Assembly: GCA_002402245.1 (NCBI GenBank)
Contig: NVVP01000008.1
Span: 4,586 to 19,831, forward strand
Length of the DNA: 15,246 bases
DNA from: Gammaproteobacteria bacterium
GTDB taxonomy: Bacteria > Pseudomonadota > Gammaproteobacteria > Nitrosococcales > Methylophagaceae
Direction: 5' to 3'
The translations under genes and the position numbers were made by a program. Below, piece after piece: positions 14,060 through 15,246 of the stretch; within the stretch, counting starts at the first letter, position 1, and each line of letters opens with the position of its first letter. A model generated the notes under the pieces. It was not told the origin of the DNA and did no database searches. It saw only the letters and a program-made list of their open reading frames with translations.

Positions 14060-14557
14060 ATGTTAAACAAACTTATCAAAACAGCACTGTGCACTACATT
14101 ATTAGCAAGTTCTATCTCTGTATTTGCAGGCGACTTAACCGTTAGCCAAAGCATCACCGTTAATGCCAGCCCTGAAACTACATGGAAAATGATTGGCGAC
14201 TTTAATCACCTTGATGTATGGCACCCTGTGGTAGTGAAAAGTGAATTAACAAGTGGCGACAGTCAAACACTAGGTTCAATTCGTGTATTAACATTAGGTA
14301 ACGGCGCACAAATTACGGAAAAATTAGTCGTTAATGACAATGCTAACAAAACATACTCTTATGCCATTACAGAATCACCACTTCCAGTGGATGATTATGT
14401 CGGCACCATCACCGTAACAGCCGCTGAAGCAGGTAAATCTATCGTGACATGGAGTTCAACATTTAACGCTAAAGATGCAACAGATGAAGAGTCGAAAGCA
14501 AGCACATTAGGTATTTATGATGCAGGCTTAAATAATCTAGGCAAACACTTCAACTAA
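14060..14557 (+). CDS. Secreted SRPBCC family protein (MxaD-like)
   Basis: 165 residues with a clear Sec signal peptide (1-23, cleavage after SVFA). The mature part is one SRPBCC/START-like domain: VSQSITVNASPETTWKMIGD with FNHLDVWHPVVVKSE, then GSIRVLTLGNGAQITEKLV, SYAITESPLPVDDYVGTITV, and a long C-terminal helix (KASTLGIYDAGLNNLGKHF). Secreted proteins of this kind are often named MxaD after a periplasmic protein of methylotrophs that helps methanol dehydrogenase pass electrons to cytochrome c; most homologues have no proven role. Small hydrophobic ligands are bound by other SRPBCC members. It is monocistronic, with its own promoter and a strong terminator. Confidence 0.88.
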   Translation: MLNKLIKTALCTTLLASSISVFAGDLTVSQSITVNASPETTWKMIGDFNHLDVWHPVVVKSELTSGDSQTLGSIRVLTLGNGAQITEKLVVNDNANKTYSYAITESPLPVDDYVGTITVTAAEAGKSIVTWSSTFNAKDATDEESKASTLGIYDAGLNNLGKHFN

Positions 14558-14585
14558 TAATATTGACGTTGATTTACTTTAAATT

Positions 14586-14622
14586 AAAAGCAGGTGGATG
14601 AGGATTTATTCACCTGCTTTTT
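14586..14622 (+). terminator. Intrinsic terminator of the SRPBCC gene
   Basis: An 11-base stem, AAAAGCAGGTG (14586-14596) with CACCTGCTTTT (14611-14621), can be extended inward by weaker pairs and is followed by a U-run. It lies 29 bases after the stop codon. Confidence 0.9.
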
Positions 14623-14670
14623 ATATAGTCGATACAAGCTTATCTTAAAGTTCATGATTAACAGGCAATA

Positions 14671-14701
14671 AAAAAGCCGTGATAGTTACCCATCACAGCT
14701 T
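14671..14701 (-). terminator. Intrinsic terminator of the PEP-CTERM gene
   Basis: On the minus strand GCUGUGAU (14699-14692) pairs with AUCACGGC (14683-14676), including one G-U pair, around an 8-base loop and is followed by six U. The G-U pair would be a C-A mismatch on the plus strand, so the signal works for the minus-strand gene that ends at 14726. Confidence 0.85.
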
Positions 14702-14725
14702 GCTTATATTGTTGGTTTGTTCAGG

Positions 14726-15246
14726 CTAGGCTTGAGCTAATTTAGCCCTGCGACGTAAACCCATGAAGCCTAGTAATGCAGGAGCGAATAGAAAGGCTGC
14801 TGCTGGGATTGGCACTGCTGAAGGGCTGATGGTTAATGACATGCCACCTTTGTTATCTGAATAAGGCTTGTCTTTAATAAAAAATGTAACGGTTGTATCT
14901 GATAATAGTGTGAATGATGTGCTAAGTGCATTTAACAGTGCTAAGCTTGCGGTAGCATATCTACCACCATCACTAATTCTGAACGCCCCAGTCTCAGGAG
15001 TCTCAATTGAATAATTATTGATCCAGCCTTGTGAGCAATTCGCACCATTGCCATCACAACCTTTAATATATCCCCAAGCATTCCATGCGGTATATGTTCC
15101 GGCGAATGCTGACACGTTATAGGTGCCCGCTGTCAGACTTAATGTCGTAGCGTTATTAGAGTTTGTAGAGTCAAGATTAACCGTCGCTGCATTTGCAGTG
15201 ATAGAAGCGATAAAAAATAGGCCTAATGTGATAAATATTTTTTTGC
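14726..15246 (-). CDS. PEP-CTERM sorting domain protein, first codons missing
   Basis: The frame stays open to the right edge. The visible N-terminus KKIFITLGLFFIASITANA is a Sec signal peptide lacking only its Met and perhaps one or two residues, so an internal GTG at 15115 is not the start. The mature part (about 130 residues, beta-rich) has TAGTYNVSAFAGTYTAWNAW, a cysteine pair CDGNGANC, and FTLLSDTTVTFFIKDKPYSD. It ends with the sorting signal VPIPAAAFLFAPALLGFMG and RRR, a VPxPA variant of the PEP motif, hydrophobic helix and basic tail. Such proteins are processed by an exosortase and usually end up at the surface or in exopolysaccharide. No exosortase gene is in the window. The ligand or role is unknown. 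Confidence 0.88.
   Translation of the reverse strand, partial: KKIFITLGLFFIASITANAATVNLDSTNSNNATTLSLTAGTYNVSAFAGTYTAWNAWGYIKGCDGNGANCSQGWINNYSIETPETGAFRISDGGRYATASLALLNALSTSFTLLSDTTVTFFIKDKPYSDNKGGMSLTISPSAVPIPAAAFLFAPALLGFMGLRRRAKLAQA

Noticed and set aside
15113..15115. GTG start for the PEP-CTERM gene
   Set aside because: The frame stays open upstream and encodes a signal peptide up to the window edge.

Overview
The window is a stretch of chromosome from a gammaproteobacterium with AT-leaning DNA. All the housekeeping proteins are of gammaproteobacterial type: GloB, class 2 PyrD, lipoprotein MltD, TrmL and a long YcaO closely resembling the E. coli protein. A PQQ-dehydrogenase-type cytochrome c, an MxaD-like periplasmic protein and a PEP-CTERM surface protein hint at a marine methylotroph or hydrocarbon degrader of the Methylophaga/Cycloclasticus kind. 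That genus-level guess is inference only.

Region 1 (1-6940) is core metabolism. A YafS-type methyltransferase (minus, cut by the left edge) diverges from gloB (plus), with only 22 bases between the start codons. Next is a tight minus-strand operon, DUF2797 - pyrD - mscS, with a 4-base overlap and then a 3-base gap. It sits between gloB and mltD, which are neighbours in E. coli and Pseudomonas. mltD and trmL form a plus-strand pair, and mltD has a consensus promoter so close to its ATG that the mRNA may be leaderless. A PhnA-domain gene faces trmL.

Region 2 (7000-9900) holds three items. The first is a membrane-anchored cytochrome c with a long Val/Glu/Thr-rich spacer, closed by a strong terminator. 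The second is full-length ycaO, whose product assists RimO in modifying ribosomal protein S12. The third is a single tRNA-Asp(GTC).

Region 3 (9930-13870) is a run of seven minus-strand genes of accessory character: DUF3592, DUF5713, a zinc-ribbon membrane protein, a VOC protein, a histone-deacetylase-family amidohydrolase, an EamA transporter and DUF2164. The deacetylase gene overlaps the VOC gene by 17 bases. Its corrected start gives a perfect twin-arginine signal, so the enzyme is probably exported.

Region 4 (13900-15246) holds a secreted SRPBCC (MxaD-like) gene with its own promoter and terminator. Facing it is a PEP-CTERM gene whose first few codons lie beyond the right edge. No mobile element, CRISPR array, prophage or defence island is visible. 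The most unusual points are the cysteine in the GloB metal motif, the Tat-exported deacetylase, the cytochrome spacer and the near-leaderless mltD.
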